Below, piece after piece: positions 46,901 through 57,797 of a DNA stretch of 64,000 bases (the first letter of the stretch is position 1; each line of letters begins with the position of its first letter). This stretch comes from Adiantum capillus-veneris. Taxonomy: Eukaryota; Streptophyta; Polypodiopsida; Polypodiales; Pteridaceae. The translations under genes and the position numbers were made by a program. The stretch spans positions 63,532,996 to 63,596,995 of the forward strand of contig CM043970.1 of the NCBI GenBank assembly GCA_014529385.2, in the 5' to 3' direction. The notes under the pieces were generated by a model. The model was given only the letters and a program-made list of their open reading frames with translations, was not told the DNA's origin and searched no databases.

Positions 46901-47674
46901 CATAATCTTTGTTCGTTGTAGTATAAGTCATACACAGCAGCATGGTGTAAAGGTCGACATTTTAGGGTGGAACGGATCGACAAAAAGCGTTTTACTCAAG
47001 ATTGTGGAATCATGGCAAAATTTGAAAAGTCTAGTCGACGACGTTCCTCTGATGCAGATCCTGTGGTGGCGGAACTCACTTACTTCGGCACGCTACAAGA
47101 GATTTTGAGGATCGATTACAGAGGATTTTTTGTCGACTTGTTCGACGTGCAATGGTTCAAGATAATCATGGAGGGTCGCAACGCTACTGTGCGTAGAGGA
47201 GAGTCTGGTTTTCTTGAGGTGGATTCTACTAAGAAATGGACTGACCTAAGAGACACTTTCGTACTACCAGAGCATTGTGAACAAGTAAGTATGTAAATAG
47301 TTAACATCCCCCTTTTACAAGTTATGTGCTTGAAAGCTCTCATGTAAGTTATGTGGCTCTGGCAGGTAATATTTCATCCTACAAAGTCTACATCAAACTG
47401 GTGGTACGTCATAGAGGTAGCCCCTCGTAGTGCAAGGACGTATGAAGGCTACCATGTGCCAATCACAACGGCATCAATGGAGGAGATCAGAGAAGATGCT
47501 CAATCAGAAGCCGCTGCGGTGGTGCCAGACGAGCATCAAGATGCTACTACTCTATATGGGGTGCATGCAGAGGAGCTACAAAATGAAACAGAGGATATGT
47601 GTTTAAACGGAGAGCTCTATATAGATATAGGAAGTTATGCTGAGTTATGCGAGGATGAGAGAGAGATCTCTTAA
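43967..47674 (+). CDS. CACTA TNP2-type transposase, six exons, 1106 aa, intact
   Basis: Exons 43967-44499, 44596-45338, 45422-46026, 46074-46841, 46922-47284 and 47366-47674, all with GT-AG borders and consistent phases, total 3321 nt with no stop. Domain order is as in CACTA-1: zinc-type N-terminal domain (CPCNQC), tnp2 core (GLAMDGVNPLGQ, YNIPPWL, LDPMHIFKNV), DUF4218 (EGWLVSESLVYIGEWL) and DUF4216 (FFVDLFDVQWFKI). It has two more residues than the CACTA-1 copy, one in exon 2 (CKTSM versus CKSM) and one in exon 4 (RPRPMHY versus RPPMHY). It could mobilise both copies, since their termini match. Confidence 0.95.
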
Positions 47675-47928
47675 AGCCACAAATATTGTATTTGAACAAT
47701 TTTGCTCCATGTTGTAAAAGCTCTGGCTCTCTAAGTACCTTCCATGGTGTATAACGCTCTTTTCTACTCGCGCTCACATCTTTTGATTGAAAATTCTGAG
47801 TTTTCGACTTGCCTCTTCTATCACTCAATTCATTGCGTCATTACGTCATTGTATTTAATGGTCTTTGCGTCATTGTCTACTCTATTCATTCAATATTAAG
47901 TTTAAATATTCGTGTGTTTAATGCAGGT

Positions 47929-49246
47929 ATGGATGATGAGGAGTTTCTTTCTTCTTTGTCACCGCAGCAGAGACAGTGGTACGTGGAGCGTCATCGCTCT
48001 GGCGCATCATCGCGCGTTCCTACTCCATCCGCATCTCCCTCTCTTTCCGAGCATTCGGCGCGCTCCGAATGCTTCGGCGTCGACGAGACGAGCTTCACAC
48101 TCGTCTAGACACCGGCGCTCTAGTGGTGGCGGTGGCGGTTGTTGTGGGGATTCTGCCGTCGATGCCTCCACACCGCCTCGTGTTTGACGAGGCTCTTTAC
48201 CCTCCCCTTCTTTGCCCGCCCCCACACCAGTCACAGCATCGCCATCTACACCAGGTTTTGCGCGGCTGACTGTTCCTAGCAGCTACACACCTCTACCTAC
48301 TCCGCCAGGAGCCACCCCACTCGACACTCCTCGCTTCGGGGTCCAGACGTCGGTGGAGACACCTGACGTCCGTACCCCCATCGACACGCCGCTAGAGAGC
48401 CTTGTCGGGACACCCAGGTTCACGCGTCACCGGCTAGAGGGCCTGCCTTACTCCGTCGACTTCAGCGGCGGCATCATCATGGATGATGACGGCAAGAAGG
48501 TGATCTCGCGCATGCGTGCGTGGTCTTTGCTCTCAACTGTTTAGACACTACATACTAAACAAATGGAGTGAAGTACCAAGTGATTTTAAAAACAGAGTCA
48601 TCAGCATACTTCATGATGAGTTTCCCGTTCCAACACGGGATCAGCGCTTCAATGAAGACCTGATGAAGATTCGAATGCGCAAATACTGCAAACACAAGCG
48701 TTTCGAAGTGCAAAAAGCAATCAAGCATGGGTGGAACAGGCCAGATTGGCTGGCCAAAGAAGCTGATTGGAAGAATGCGAAGAAAGCAGCGCGTGAGAAT
48801 CCCAACAAGTGGAAGCAACAAAAGGATGCAGCCAGAGCGCGAGTAGAGGCAGGGAGCTCGCACCACTTGGGGAGCGGTGGATGGGCATCATTTGAGGCCG
48901 ATTTTGTAAGTGTTTTCACATTGCTCTTTATGTTCGATAGTTTAGGGTTTATGAGTTTTTTAATTCTAACATAATGAAATCTTTCTATATTTTGACAGTG
49001 GTCGATGACAGGACGTGATCCCACACCGTACGAGCGCGAGTACGCAGGCAGAAAGGGCTTAAACTCCCTGATGGACATTCTCAGTTCTCGCGGCGGCATG
49101 GTTAGTATTAGGGTTTACTCTTTTCTATTTTTTGTATTGTTTTATAAATGTCGTTATATGTTTATACTTACTGAAAGCTGTCTTATTGTCTTTTTTTGCA
49201 GAATCCGACAGATACGCCGCTTGGACGCGATGAGACGTCTGACTAG
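47929..49246 (+). pseudogene. CACTA second gene (TNPA-like), broken copy
   Basis: It starts MDDEEFLSSLSPQQRQW like the intact copy in CACTA-1. It is disrupted by one extra T near 48071 (GAATGC instead of GAAGC), a CGA-to-TGA change near 48187, and a four-base duplication (GCGT) near 48517. The distal helical part (NKWSEVPSD … WLAKEADWKNAKK) and the last two small exons (WSMTGRDPTPYERE and NPTDTPLGRDE) are still recognisable. Any binding function would have to be supplied by another copy such as CACTA-1. Confidence 0.85.
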
Positions 49247-49623
49247 ACGACGTTAGTTTAGCCGTAGCTAGATAGCATTAGTTTAGGGTTTCTCATAGCT
49301 TATGTATCATGAGATGGATTTTATACGTCTTTTTGAACCATGTATATTATTACATTTGTCACCGCAGTTCATTTTGCCAATCAATTCTTTATGCCTATGA
49401 TGTTGTACAATTGTCATTATTACATTTTCCAATCAATTCATTTTGCCTATGATGTGTACAATTGTCAATTTTTCGCTTGTCAATTTTGCAAACAATGCAT
49501 CTTGTGGGTGACTATTTTGGGTCTATTATCTACCCTTGCACTTTTTTTAAAAAGTGAATCAAGTACAATATGGTTGATGGGTGGCAGGGCATTCAATGCC
49601 CTGTCACCAAAAAAAATTTCTCT

Positions 49624-49850
49624 CAGGCGTCGCTATAACCGTCGCTATTTATGGCTCTGTAGCGTCGCTATAGACTTTTGTTTAAACGTCGCTATAACCG
49701 TCGCTATGGGCGTCGCTATATAGCGACGCATATAGCGACGGTTATAGCGACCCATATAGCGACGCTCTCGTAGCGACGCTATTAGCAACGGTTTTAGCGA
49801 CGCCGGGGGTTATAAAAACCCAGTGTATTTCCGTCGCTAACAACGTCACA
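49624..49850. repeat. Subterminal repeat array of CACTA-2, 3' side
   Basis: GCGTCGCTATA-type units in both orientations, with a dyad at about 49721 (GCTATATAGC). The outermost 40 bases match those of CACTA-1 (…GTATTTCCGTCGCTAA). Confidence 0.9.
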
Positions 49851-49873
49851 AGAGCACACAACCTCTTGTAGTG

Positions 49874-50690
49874 AAGTCTGCTTGGTGGAGGAGTGTAATG
49901 GATGCATACCATTTAATGATGCCCGTTATGTTCACGATTCGCAACCTTGATCAAAAGGTGCCAAATATGGGCAAAGTGTGGATGACATGGTGGTCGATCC
50001 AACAATGTCTTGGGAGTTAAAAGAGTCTATAGTTGAGAATTCTTGGGAGTTAAAAGAGTCTATAGTTGAGAAGGAGTGGCGACTACCATTCTTTGCAAAA
50101 CAACCAAAGAATTTTGGCCAAGTATTTTCATGCAAATGGAAGAGCACTCATACTCCACTCCATAGCGTGGCTTACATGCTCGATCCAGAGTATTGGAATT
50201 TAGATTTGATGTCCAGTCAATGGCAAAAGAGCAACCTACATGGAAGTGATGGATGATGAATGGTGGAGAGAATTACTCGACCTTATGTCCCCTTGCAATG
50301 AAATTACTAGCACAATGTGCAACAAACTCAAGCTCGGAGAGAAACTAGAGTATGTACAATTATGTTCATAGCACTAATCAGAATAGATTATTGGCAGACA
50401 TAGCACTATTCAAAATAGATTATTGGCAAACACAGCCAAAAGATTAGTGTATATGTTTTGCAACGAAAAGATATTACATCACATCAAAGCATTGGCTACG
50501 AGGAGAAAATGCCAGTCTGGGTGTATGATTGTCAAAACAAAGACAAAGAAGAGTTCAATGTCGGTGTATCTCAATGCACTATAGACGAATTCAAAGAGAA
50601 CCTAACAATAGATTTGGAAATTCAATTACAAAAAGACCCACAATACTCAAACTTAGAACAAGATAACAACTTCACAAATTCAATATAGCT
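49874..50690 (+). pseudogene. hAT transposase remnant 2, C-terminal part
   Basis: Continues the hAT frame after the AAG duplication: SAWWRSVMDAYHLMMP, VWMTWWSIQQC and HSVAYMLDPEYW. Then come MDDEWWREL and a final segment ending KMPVWVYDCQNKDKEEFNV. Stops and a 39-bp local duplication (49995-50072, 'ttgggagttaaaagagtct…' twice) are present. The last ~90 codons are similar to those at 63557-63865, so the two tails come from one hAT family. Confidence 0.65.
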
Positions 50691-50699
50691 TGAGAGTAG

Positions 50700-51540
50700 A
50701 ATGAAGATTTCATTTTATGAAATTCAAGAGCTTGTATTCAACGTGTTCTGATTATATACAATGTCTTTTCTAAAAACATGGCACAGCTTTTGGCAATCAA
50801 CTCTCCCACTTACCATTCAATTTTTACAGTAAAATTTAACTAATTGGCTAGTATCCTTTCAACCGTGACTAGACTACGCCGCACAATGATGCCCCGACAT
50901 AATTATGACTTCCTCGTACTACTACAGTGTATTTATAGTATTGCTTTTTATAAAAATAATTCTCATAAAAATCCTGTTTAATCTCGTTTTTTCTCCGGGT
51001 AGTCATTTTTAAATCCGACGGAGACTAAAATTAATATTTTTATGTTAGGTCATTCTAAAAAGCACATTGCTTTTCAAAAACACTGAAAAGCTTAAAAAAA
51101 GCGTTAAAAAAACAAAATAAAATTTTCTAAAAATTAAACCACGAGTTCTCCTTGTCCACTAGAATAAGAAAGCGGACTCGCTTTTCACTAAAAAGCACTA
51201 AAAACATGAAAAGCTTAAAAAACATGAAAAGCTAAAAATAGAGTGAAAACACTCGAGAAGCATATTTTTATACAATTTAACCATAGCTTTCCCTAAACAC
51301 GTAGGTTAAGGATCCGACCCTGCTTTTTGCAAAAAAGCACTGAAAAGGATAAAAAGCTTGAAAAAGCTAAAAATAGTGAATTTTCTCAAAACTGAACCAA
51401 ACGTTTGCCTGACCTACTAGAACATGGAAACGACCTTGCTTTTCACTTTAGAACCTTACAATAATGTCAAGCAAGCATTCTAAACCGGAGTTTGACGAAA
51501 TAGATATTGAAAGCTATTTTTCTTAATTTTAAAAGAGACC
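50700..51540. other. AT-rich stretch with recurring 'aaaaagcactgaaaag' phrases
   Basis: Loose repeats of 'aaaagcactgaaaagcttaaaaa' occur near 51060, 51210 and 51340, each after a 'gacc(c)tgcttttc'-like phrase. No gene was seen. Confidence 0.5.
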
Positions 51541-51554
51541 CAAAAATTGGGGAT

Positions 51555-51925
51555 CTTTCAGGCTTAGGGCCATAGGGTGCTATATGTAGGTATTTTCTGA
51601 TGAGTATATATACATCCTATGGTCTTAGGGCCATAGGGTGCTATATGTAGGTTAATGGTGATGCGTATATATACATCCCATGGCCTTAGGGCTATAAGGT
51701 GCTACATATAGGTGTGTCATGATGAGTAAATATACATCCTATGGTCTCAAGACCATATGATGCTATATGTAGGTGTTTCATGATGAGTACATATACATTC
51801 TATGGCCTTGGGGCCATAGGGTGCTATGTGTAGTCTTTTGGTGATGCTTGTATATACATCCCATGGCCTTAGGCCATAGGGTGCTATATGTATGTGTCAT
51901 GATGAGTAAATTTACATCCTATGAG
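51555..51925. repeat. ~63-bp tandem repeat, about six copies
   Basis: The unit is 'ccttagggccatagggtgctatatgtagg' followed by 'gatgagtatatatacatcctatgg'. The junction CCTATGG-ccttaggg-CCATAGG is palindromic in several units. Copies differ by substitutions and by 1-3-bp indels. Confidence 0.9.
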
Positions 51926-52337
51926 ATTTCTTGCATAGCAAGAGAACTAAGTATATGTTGGGGATCATTGTAGCATCAACCTGATTGCAACCCACGACCA
52001 ACAAAATTATCAATATGTGGATCGACAACCCGGATAGGGTTTGGAGGCTTGCGCATCATCAGATCGATTGAAATAGAGGATTCACGGGATCCTTTAATAC
52101 ATCATAGAGAGAATCCATGGAAGGGGATTCCTCTTATCAAATACACAAACCTTCTCGTTGATCACCTTACACATATTATGCGATTGAAATTAGTCTTTAC
52201 ATTAATCACCCTATTCACAAATCTTAATCACACACATACACAAGAAATGTAATTAACACAGCTACTTTGCATTAGTATAGCCATTATCGTCCAAATCGAT
52301 GCTACTTTGCATGGACAAACAATAATTACGCCCTTTT

Positions 52338-52338
<1 letters not shown>

Positions 52339-52429
<91 letters not shown>
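52339..52429. repeat. (GA)n microsatellite
   Basis: Pure GA run of about 90 bp, about 230 bp outside the 5' LTR of copia-2. Confidence 0.97.
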
Positions 52430-52432
<3 letters not shown>

Positions 52433-52662
52433 CAAAGCCCCACAAATCATGGCCAATGGTGTGTCTAGAAGAGATTAATTAGAAGCAGAATAGAGATCTA
52501 GAATTCACTCATACAACTTCACATACACATAATTAGTGCTAAGTGGATTAACAAGAAGGAATGAGTACTTGATTAAGAAGAATCAAGAGTTCAACGGCAT
52601 GGCATCAACCCTACAAAGAGCAAAGCTCACGAAGAAATGCCTAATTATTTAGCATAGGATAT

Positions 52663-52920
52663 TGTTACCATATACATGTGGTAGTGATGTGTGTGAACAC
52701 ATCACTACATGTGGTAGTGATGTGTGTGAACACACTTAGGACCGTCGGGGCATTTTTCCCCTCTTTAGGAGGTTTTTTCCCCCGTGCATTTTACATACGC
52801 CCATCACTCTAGGGCTATCTATCTTTCCATTGCACACTAAGTAATATACTCTCCATTGTGTGCCTTGAGCTTCCTTCTTCTCCAAGCTGTGTGCATTTCC
52901 CTGTAACCCTAATTCCAACA
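52663..52920 (+). repeat. 5' LTR of copia-2
   Basis: Starts TGTTACCATATAC and ends CCCTAATTCCAACA. It has an internal direct duplication (acatgtggtagtgatgtgtgtgaacac twice, about 52674-52736) absent from the 3' LTR, which explains its greater length (258 versus 223 bp). Confidence 0.92.
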
Positions 52921-52922
52921 AT

Positions 52923-52933
52923 TGGTATCAGAG
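52923..52933 (+). other. Primer binding site (initiator tRNA-Met)
   Basis: TGGTATCAGAG, two bases after the LTR, is complementary to the 3' end of plant initiator methionine tRNA, the usual primer of copia elements. Confidence 0.9.
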
Positions 52934-53299
52934 AAGGTTGCATCCTCTCGGGCTTAGTCGCCAACAGATCCAGCACATGCCTGCTCACTTTCTCCAATTT
53001 CAGCGAGCTTTGGCAAGCGTTTGCAGGTTGATAAAAATTTCAGAGTGCTCGTAGAGCTTAGTCTACTCAGACTTTTGATTTGGGCTCATTTTGGCCTCCA
53101 TTTCCACTACAAGTAGTACTTCACAGGCTATTTCTTCATTTTGTGCAGAAATTCTGTCAGTGCCATTTTCTACATAACAAGTCCCTTACAGTCTTCTATG
53201 GTTATATAGCACATGTTGTTACCGCTTTGTTTCTCCTCTTTTCGGGCAATTTTCACATTAGATGGAGCATTTACCACGACCGACAACAACATAGATGTG

Positions 53300-56200
53300 T
53301 TCAAGATGTTTGTTGTTGACAATAGATTGGATGGAGACAATTAATCTATGTGGGCTTACATGATGCAACATGTTCTTGTGTCAAAGGGCGTCTAGAATAT
53401 TGTGCAGGCATTGATGTACGTACTTCTGAGGATGTAGGCGATGTTAAGGATGTTGCAGGTCTTGTTGCAAGGATTGCTGCTATTAGAGTTGTTTTGCCTA
53501 TGGCAGAACAAGCTAAATGGGATGTAAAGGATGCGCAGGCTCATGCGTTGATTGCGTTGTCTGTGAAGCACACCATTACTCCTCACATTCGTTCAACGAA
53601 ATCTGTAAAACAGACTTGGGATATTCTGGCTAGTCTTTATGCAAGCCGCAATGAGGCTAAAGTTGCATTGCTGCGTAAAGAGCTGGAATCGAAGATTATG
53701 CATGAGGAAGATGAAATGGACACTTTCCTTGCTGGTGTTAAGGATGTTAATGAGAAACTAATATCTACATGAGAAGTCATTTTTGACGGTTCACTTGTGC
53801 AAACTGTTCTATGCTTTGCAATATTCTTACAAGAACTTTGCTAGTATTTGGAGACTTATGACGCAAGAAAATCCTGAAGTTGTCAAGTTTAATACATTAT
53901 GCACATTGTTGTTGCAAGAGTCACTTTCTAGAAAAAACAAGACTAGGCAGCGTGTAGTTGAACAGGATTTTATTGGAGCTCAAAGAAAAGGTGGAAACAG
54001 CAATGTAACCACTTCTTATGGTTCTTCTACGAGTGGTAAAGCTTATGTTCCTAATGCTTCTGCTAGCAGCACTTTGTCTGGAGATTCTTGTGATAAGAGC
54101 AAAAAGAAGATGTGTTGCCATTATTGTAAAGCTAATGATCACTTGATCAAGCAGTGTCCAAAGTTGAAGGCAAAAGAGGCTGGATCCACTACAGGGTCCA
54201 ATACAAGTGCAGTGATTGTAGAGTCTTCTGTCAAAGGAGATTGTGATGATGATGTTGATAAAAAATGGGCATTTAGTGTAGAGTGCACTTATGATCCTAT
54301 TGTGCATGATGCATGTATGTCAGTTGCTGCAGATTCACATGTGCGGTATTTGGGCAGTGGTGCTACAAAGCACATTACCTCACATCGTGATTTGTTTACC
54401 TCTATTGAGTCTGTCCCTCATGGGAATACGATGACTTGTGCCAACAATGCCTCTTATTCTATTCAAGGAGTTGAAAAGATTATTCTTACTATTGCAAATA
54501 GCAGTTCTTTCACACTTGTTGATGCACTTTATGTACCTAGGATCAAGAAGAATCTTTTGTCTGTATCTGCACCTGCTAGACTTGGACTTGTAGTCAAATT
54601 TGTGGATGACAGACATACAGTTCATGATCTCAGTTTTGGTGATGAAATTGTTGCATTTGGCCTTTGTGCCCTAGCCTGTATAAGCTCACTTTGTATGACA
54701 AGTGTGGACAAAATTTTGCAAATGCAGTTGCAGATTCAAGGGCTGTTTCAAATACAAAACTATGGCATGCATATTTTGGGCATCTGAATTTTTCCAGTGT
54801 GCTGCGTTTGCAAAAATCTAATATGGTTGCTTCTTTGCCGCCTCTTGAAGCACCTGTCAAACATATTGGTGAAGGTTTTGTTTTGGGTAAAATGCAGCAT
54901 GCTAAGTTTCCAAAGGATGGGTCAGTTTGTGCTACATGCAAATTGCAACTTGTGCATAGTGGTGTTTGTGGGCCTATGCAAACTCCGTCCTTGGGAAATT
55001 ACTTGTACTTCGTGACTTTCATTGATGAATACTCAAAGCATGCATGGGTATATCCATTGAAAGCTAAGTCCAAAGTTTTCATGTGCTTCAAGTAATTTCT
55101 TGCTATGACTGAAAATTTCTAAAAATGATCTATGGGCACCCTCTATTCTGATCAAGGGGAGGAGTATATGTCTCATGAATTTAATGCATTTTTGGCTAGT
55201 CATGGGATAAAACACCAATGTACAGTGCCGTATACACCTCAGCAAAATGTTGTTGCTGAGAGGAAACATGGGTCACTTACAAAAATTGCAAGATGTATGG
55301 TCAAGAGTCAAGCTTTACCACATTCGTTTTGTCATGTCTGCCACTTATGTACTCAACAGGTGTCCTATGGAAGCATTGGAGTCTATGACTACATATGAAT
55401 CATGGCATGATAGAAAGCCATCTATTGAGCACATGCGTGTTTTTGGTTGTTTGGCTTATGATTTAGTGCCACAAGCACAGCGTAGAAAATTGGATGATAA
55501 GGCGCTCAAATGTATTTTTTTTGGTTATAGTGTTGAAAGCAAAGGTTACAAGTTGTACCATCCGCAAACAAAGAGTATTTTCATCTCACATGATGTTGTG
55601 TTTGTGGAAGATTCTATTCAGCATTTGTTGTCATGTACTAGAGACAGTAATGTAAGCTCAAAGGACATTTACACTTTGTTGCCTCTTTTCAATGGTGGAA
55701 GTACGAATGTAAATTTCAATGAGGCATATGTATAGCCTATGGGGGTTTCTAAAAATGTTACAAATCAGTCTATTATTGATGCAGATGTACATGATGTACT
55801 TGATGAGGAAAGGGCCGAAAATGAGCAGGCTAGAGGTATGCCAAAATGGCTGTTGCACACTTTGCGTGATAGTAAATTGGATGCACCTTTGTCTAGTCAT
55901 ACTCATTCAAGTTATTTCCATGCCTCTATGCATTAGATTATTATGCTTTGGTTGTGTCTAGTTAATATGATGTTGAGGAACCTCTGTCTTTTGATGAAGC
56001 ACAGAATTCAAAAAATTGGATGGCTGCCATGCAATCAGAAGATGATGCAAATTGACAATGGACTTTTTGTGATTTGCCTCCTGGCAAAAAGGCCATTGGT
56101 ACGAAGTGGGTTTACAAGTTGAAACGTAAGCCGGATGGTGAGATCGATCGCCATAATGCTCGACTTGTTGCAAAAGGCTATGTGCAAAAGAAAGGATAGA

Positions 56201-57500
56201 TCATGAAGAAACTTTTGCTCCCACTTTTTGTATGATTACTGTTCATTTTCTATATGCATTGGCAGGTCATTTTGGTTGGGATGTACATCAATCAATATTG
56301 TTATTGCTCTCTTGAATGGTGACATATTTGAGGAAGTTTATGTAACGCAGCCTCGCGGTTTTGTCAAGAAAGGACAAGAGGACAAAGTGCGCAAATGTAA
56401 GAAGGCTTTGTATGGGTTGAAGCAATCTCCTCATGCTTGGTATGAGAAAGTTAACACTCATTTGGTCAAATAAGGCTTTCATAACAATGCAACAGAAAGC
56501 ACATTGTATGTCAAGCATGAGGGTGATGTACTTCTCATTCATGTTCTTTATGTGGATGATTTGTTGATCACTGGTCCCAATGATGCACATATTGTTGAAT
56601 TTAAGGCTGATCTGAATGCTACTTTCAAGATGAAAGATTGGGGTTGTTGCATCATTACTTGGGTATACAATTTAAGTAGTGTGATGGTGGTATTTCCTTG
56701 TGTCAAGTAAGTTACATAGAGACATTGCTATGTAAGTTTGGACTTAAGGATTGAAAACCTATTGCCACTCCCATGGAAACAGGTTTGAAGTTAATTCTAC
56801 ATGATGCTGGTGATCCTATTGATGTCACTCTTTACCAAACTACTATTGATTGCCTCATTTATGTATGTAAGACAAGGCCGGATATTTAGTTTGCAGTCTC
56901 ACAGGTCAGCTGATTTATGCATAGCCTAGGGTCTAAGCATTGGCAGGCTGTCAAGAGGATTTTTTGCTACTTGAGTGGCACTTTACATCTTGGCTTGTTT
57001 TATCCCAAGGGGGGATCATTGCCGCACTTACATGCTTTTTATACTCAAATTGGGCTGGTTGTTTTGGCACGTGAGTGTACACAAGTGGTTTTTGTTTCAT
57101 GTTGGGAAATTCATGTATATCATGGTTGAGCAAGAAGCAACCTACTGTCGCCACTTAGAGTTGTGAGGCTGAGTAGTACAGGGCAGTCTTCATAGCTACG
57201 GTTGAGTGTGTATGGCTCAGATGCCTTATGGCTGATTTGGGTGTTGGACAGGACACTACCAATACTATCTACACTGACAGTCATAGTGCACTGGCAGTTG
57301 CAAGGAACCCAGCTTTTCATGCTCGCACAAAACTCATTGAGGTGCATTACCACTATGTCAGGGAGAGGCTCTTAGCAGGAGAGATCAGCTTGGCTTATGT
57401 GCCAATACAGGACAACCTTGTAGTTCTTTTCACAAAGGCATTGTCTCGTGAGAAGTTCAAAGCTTTCCGGGCTTGCTCCCCTTTGTGGGCTGATCATGTC
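53300..57500 (+). pseudogene. Copia-2 gag-pol, multiply frameshifted
   Basis: Gag of UBN2 type is at 53350-53940 (HALIALSVKHTITPHIRS, NEAKVALLRKELESKIM). The CCHC knuckle is CCHYCKANDHLIKQC at 54114-54158. The protease reads YLGSGATKHI at 54349, so the catalytic Asp of DSGA is Gly. Pre-integrase and integrase follow (LWHAYFGHLNF 54764; SDQGEEYMSHEF 55147; VAERKHGS 55252). RT has PHAWYEKV and YVDDLLITG near 56550, and RNase H has TDSHSALAVARNPAFHARTK near 57265. Frames break at least at about 53340, 53770, 54665, 55095, 55340, 55735, 56060, 56470 and 56700. No functional product is expected. Its codons are clearly different from copia-1, so it is another family. Confidence 0.92.
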
Positions 57501-57557
57501 CTCAAGGCATGGCACTTCCCTTTACTCGTGTGCCAGCTCTCATTCACCGCATCACTC

Positions 57558-57569
57558 CAGGGGGGGATT
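57558..57569 (+). other. Polypurine tract of copia-2
   Basis: CAGGGGGGGATT lies immediately before the 3' LTR, the usual site for plus-strand priming. Confidence 0.85.
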
Positions 57570-57792
57570 TGCTACCATATACATATGGTAGTGATGTATG
57601 TGAACACACTTAGGACCACTGGGGCATTTTCTGTTTAGGAGGTTTTTTCCCCGTGCATTGTATATACGCCCATCGCTCTAGGTCTATCTATCTTTCCATT
57701 GCACGCTAAGTAATATACTCTCCATTTTGTGCCTTGAGCTTCCTTCGCCTTCTCCAAGCTGTGTGCGTTTCCCTATAACCCTAATTCCAATA
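57570..57792 (+). repeat. 3' LTR of copia-2
   Basis: Starts TGCTACCATATAC and ends TTCCAATA. It aligns with the 5' LTR throughout except for the internal duplication and scattered changes, including CA to TA at the end. Confidence 0.92.
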
Positions 57793-57797
57793 GATAC

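Larger units (their letters stand above)
41844..49873 (+). mobile_element. CACTA (En/Spm) transposon copy 2, 8030 bp, complete
   Basis: Ends CACTACAAGAGG (41844-41855) and CCTCTTGTAGTG (49862-49873). The 3-bp duplication is AAG (41841-41843 and 49874-49876). Same family as CACTA-1 in the opposite orientation. The transposase gene (43967-47674) is intact, the second gene (47929-49246) is broken, and a longer HIPP fragment is kept (42881-43241). It is inserted inside hAT remnant 2. Confidence 0.96.
52663..57792 (+). mobile_element. Ty1/copia retrotransposon copia-2, both LTRs, decayed
   Basis: The 5' LTR is 52663-52920 and the 3' LTR 57570-57792. A tRNA-iMet primer site follows the first and a polypurine tract precedes the second. 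The flanking duplication is GATAT (52658-52662) and GATAC (57793-57797), one mismatch. Internal order is gag, protease, integrase, RT, RNase H, as in copia elements, with many stops and frameshifts. LTR divergence shows it is an old insertion. Confidence 0.93.
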
